A DNA stretch of 64,000 bases, from positions 62,001 to 126,000 of the forward strand of contig CANKXO010000001.1 in NCBI GenBank assembly GCA_947487765.1, given 5' to 3'. Both the position numbers and the translations under genes were made by a program. The stretch comes from an uncultured Pseudomonadales bacterium (lineage in GTDB: Bacteria; Pseudomonadota; Gammaproteobacteria; Pseudomonadales; Cellvibrionaceae). Shown here piece by piece: positions 61,902-64,000 of this stretch (position 1 is the first letter of the stretch; every line of letters begins with the position of its first letter). The notes below the pieces were generated by a model that saw only the letters and a list, made by a program, of their open reading frames with translations, was not told the DNA's origin and ran no database searches.

Positions 61902-64000
61902 ATGAGCTATCAGGTGCTGGCCCGTAAATGGCGGCCGCGACTTTTCCGTGAAATGGTGGGCCAGGAGCATGTGCTCAAGGCATTGATTAATGCCCTTGAC
62001 CATAATCGCCTTCATCATGCCTACTTATTTACGGGTACCCGTGGAGTAGGTAAGACGACTATTGCGCGTATTTTGGCGAAGTGCCTGAATTGTGAGACGG
62101 GTGTCAGCTCAGAGCCTTGTGATCAGTGCAGTTCCTGTACTGAAATTAACGAAGGCCGTTTTGTTGATTTGATCGAGGTCGATGCAGCATCGCGTACCAA
62201 GGTTGAAGATACGCGTGACCTGTTAGAAAACGTCCAATATGCGCCAACTCGGGGCCGTTATAAAGTCTATTTGATCGACGAAGTCCATATGCTCTCCAAC
62301 AGTAGTTTCAATGCTTTATTGAAAACGCTGGAAGAGCCACCTCCCCATGTGAAGTTCTTGCTGGCAACCACTGATCCACAAAAGCTCCCTGTGACAGTAT
62401 TATCTCGTTGTCTACAGTTCAGCCTGAAAAATATGAGCGCTGAGCGTATTGTTGGGCATTTACAGCATGTGCTGGAAAAAGAAATGGTGCCTCACGAAGA
62501 GGCAGGTCTGTGGCAGCTTGGCCGAGCGGCCGATGGCAGTATGCGGGATGCACTGAGCTTAACAGATCAGTCTATTGCCTTTGGTAATGGCAAGATTACA
62601 GAAGCTGATGTGCGCACTATGTTGGGTACGATCGATCAGTCATTGGTTTACCACGTACTGAAAGGCCTAATGGCCGAAGACGGCAGTGCTATTCTTAGCG
62701 CTATTGCCCAACTTGCTGAGCATTCGCCTGACTATATGGGCGTGATGGCTGAGTTGATTGCAGTACTACACCGTATCGCTATTGCCCAGGTATTACCAGA
62801 GGCGATTGATAATAGCTCTGGTGACCGTCAGCAAATTTACGACTTTGCACAGGCCATGGCATCGGAAGATGTACAGCTTTATTATCAGACAGCGCTTTTA
62901 GGCCGGCGTGATTTGCCATTATCACCTGATCCTCGCAGCGGGTTTGAAATGGTGATGTTACGGATGCTGGCATTTAAACCACAGGGTGTGGCGGAATTGC
63001 CAACGCAGCGATTAAAAACTCAGCCTGTTCCTCAACTCCCAACAGATTCTCATCCTGAAATAGAGCAGTCCCAGTCAGCAGTACGACAGCCGTCTGTTGA
63101 ACCAGTACACCCAGAGCCGAGTCAGGTACAAGACACTACATCGACAGAAACACTCCCTGCGCACCCTCTGGTTGAGGAGGTTCCAGAACCTGTAAAAAAG
63201 CCTGAAGCAGAATCAGTAGAGCCGGTGTTAGATCCAGCTCCTCCGATGGGTGCGCTCACGGCTTTACTCGATGAGAATGTTGTAGGTAATGCAGCTGAAG
63301 CTCATGCTCATGCTGTTGAAAGTACTAATGTAAAGATAGACATTCCGGTTGAAGAGGCCCCTGTTAAAGCACCGACTGCTGATAGCACAAATACGATAGA
63401 AGAAAGCGTTACTGATCACACCACGCCAGACGCAGAAGAAATACAGGGCTCGGAAAGTATCGCAGCCGCCGAAAAAAGCCTAGATGCCATAAAAGCCGCT
63501 GCATCGGGTCAGGTATCCAAACCTATTGTTGAGCAATCAGTGGAAAATACCAGTGATCAACCTGCCGGAGCGGCACCGGCTGAGCAGGTTGAAAAACAAC
63601 AAGAATGCTCTGTTTCACTGGAGCAGTTCAGTTCAGATAATTGGCTTGAGGTTTATGAGCAGATAGATGCAGGTGGTATTTTACAAAGTACTGTTGCTAA
63701 TTGTGCCTATATGGGGCGAGAGGACAATACGCTGATGTTTGTGCTCGATGAACAACAAAGCACTTTGTATGATGTAGAGCATCAACGCCGGTTAGCGGAT
63801 TTACTCAGCGAGTATTTTCAACAGCCACTGGACGTTAGTATTGCGACCGGCCAGCCAACCATAGAAACTCCTGCGAAAATTATTATTCGTTTACAGCAGG
63901 AGCGTCAGCAACAAGCTGAATTGGCAATACAGTCGGACCCGGTGGTTCAACAGTTACAGCAAGCCTTTGGTGCAGTCATTGTTGAAGATTCGATTAAGCC
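61902..64000 (+). CDS. dnaX: DNA polymerase III subunit gamma/tau (partial, runs off the window)
   Basis: DnaX is the clamp-loader ATPase and, as tau, links polymerase cores to DnaB helicase. The frame stays open to the window end (about 699 codons). The N-terminus MSYQVLARKWRP is typical. Walker A GTRGVGKTT is at 45-53, zinc-binding cysteines at 64, 73, 76 and 79 (with Cys61 beside them), Walker B LIDEVH follows, and sensor residues LLATTDPQKLP are present. Residues ~360-560 are a Pro/Glu/Val-rich linker, then the tau C-terminal domain (SLEQFSSDNWLEVYEQI). The stop codon lies beyond 64000. Confidence 0.96.
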   Translation, partial: MSYQVLARKWRPRLFREMVGQEHVLKALINALDHNRLHHAYLFTGTRGVGKTTIARILAKCLNCETGVSSEPCDQCSSCTEINEGRFVDLIEVDAASRTKVEDTRDLLENVQYAPTRGRYKVYLIDEVHMLSNSSFNALLKTLEEPPPHVKFLLATTDPQKLPVTVLSRCLQFSLKNMSAERIVGHLQHVLEKEMVPHEEAGLWQLGRAADGSMRDALSLTDQSIAFGNGKITEADVRTMLGTIDQSLVYHVLKGLMAEDGSAILSAIAQLAEHSPDYMGVMAELIAVLHRIAIAQVLPEAIDNSSGDRQQIYDFAQAMASEDVQLYYQTALLGRRDLPLSPDPRSGFEMVMLRMLAFKPQGVAELPTQRLKTQPVPQLPTDSHPEIEQSQSAVRQPSVEPVHPEPSQVQDTTSTETLPAHPLVEEVPEPVKKPEAESVEPVLDPAPPMGALTALLDENVVGNAAEAHAHAVESTNVKIDIPVEEAPVKAPTADSTNTIEESVTDHTTPDAEEIQGSESIAAAEKSLDAIKAAASGQVSKPIVEQSVENTSDQPAGAAPAEQVEKQQECSVSLEQFSSDNWLEVYEQIDAGGILQSTVANCAYMGREDNTLMFVLDEQQSTLYDVEHQRRLADLLSEYFQQPLDVSIATGQPTIETPAKIIIRLQQERQQQAELAIQSDPVVQQLQQAFGAVIVEDSIK

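Noticed and set aside
62779-62973. Minus-strand ORF inside dnaX
   Set aside because: It lies opposite the conserved DnaX frame and has no independent support.

Overview
The window is an A+T-rich stretch of a free-living, probably marine, flagellated gammaproteobacterium. The order argD-argF / grxD / OmpA-like / mscS / peroxiredoxin / rnt / motY resembles, from memory, the Pseudomonas-type arrangement. Class Ia nrdAB, a DnaX with the long tau region, MotY, a class III PHA synthase and a tripartite tricarboxylate transporter all fit this group. I see no tRNA, rRNA, CRISPR array or prophage. One small inverted-repeat mobile element is present near 42.0 kb.

Layout. 0-5.3 kb: two small unknown genes, then nrdB and nrdA on the minus strand. 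About 350 bp upstream of nrdA are two NrdR boxes exactly 31 bp apart and two DnaA boxes. 6.0-7.9 kb: a BenE/YdcO transporter divergent from a YdcN/SutR-type regulator, with a perfect 32-bp palindrome between them. 7.9-17.6 kb: arginine synthesis, a REC-GGDEF-EAL protein, grxD, an omega-amidase-like nitrilase, an OmpA protein, MscS, a 2-Cys peroxiredoxin, RNase T and MotY.

18.4-27.4 kb is the most distinctive region. One plus-strand operon encodes a ThDP-dependent 2-oxoacid decarboxylase/acetolactate-synthase-like enzyme, an iron-type alcohol dehydrogenase, PhaE, PhaC, a propionate-CoA-transferase-type enzyme with an extra C-terminal region, and an alpha/beta hydrolase. A phasin gene and a convergent phaR gene follow. 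There is no phaA or phaB. The enzymes connect logically as 2-oxo-diacid -> semialdehyde -> omega-hydroxyacid -> CoA thioester -> polyester, most simply 2-oxoglutarate -> succinate semialdehyde -> 4-hydroxybutyrate -> 4HB-CoA -> poly(4-hydroxybutyrate). Upstream are a sigma-54-like -24/-12 element and two repeated NtrC-like dyads, which would tie polymer synthesis to nitrogen limitation. The biochemical route and the regulation are inferences.

27.8-33.5 kb: a DoxX-like membrane protein, LemA, an M48 protease with a TerB-like tail, an MJ1255-type glycosyltransferase and an App1-type phosphatase. 33.6-38.9 kb: a sarcosine/dimethylglycine-dehydrogenase-like flavoenzyme with a divergent GcvA-type LysR gene, then a second LysR gene divergent from a TSUP permease. 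38.9-42.2 kb: a chemoreceptor, a periplasmic solute-binding protein and the mobile element. 42.2-51.3 kb: a LysR gene divergent from tctBAC, followed by RidA, a DadA-like oxidase, an Asp/Glu-type racemase and gamma-glutamyltranspeptidase; this looks like a set for taking up and degrading an amino-acid-related compound. 51.7-61.5 kb: a Cache-HAMP protein with no output domain, then mostly short minus-strand accessory genes (Rof, AhpD-like, GNAT, FMN-binding proteins, YCII, MerR with its own 19-bp-spacer operator, a methyltransferase) around a MocR-type regulator. 61.9 kb to the end: dnaX, cut off by the window edge.
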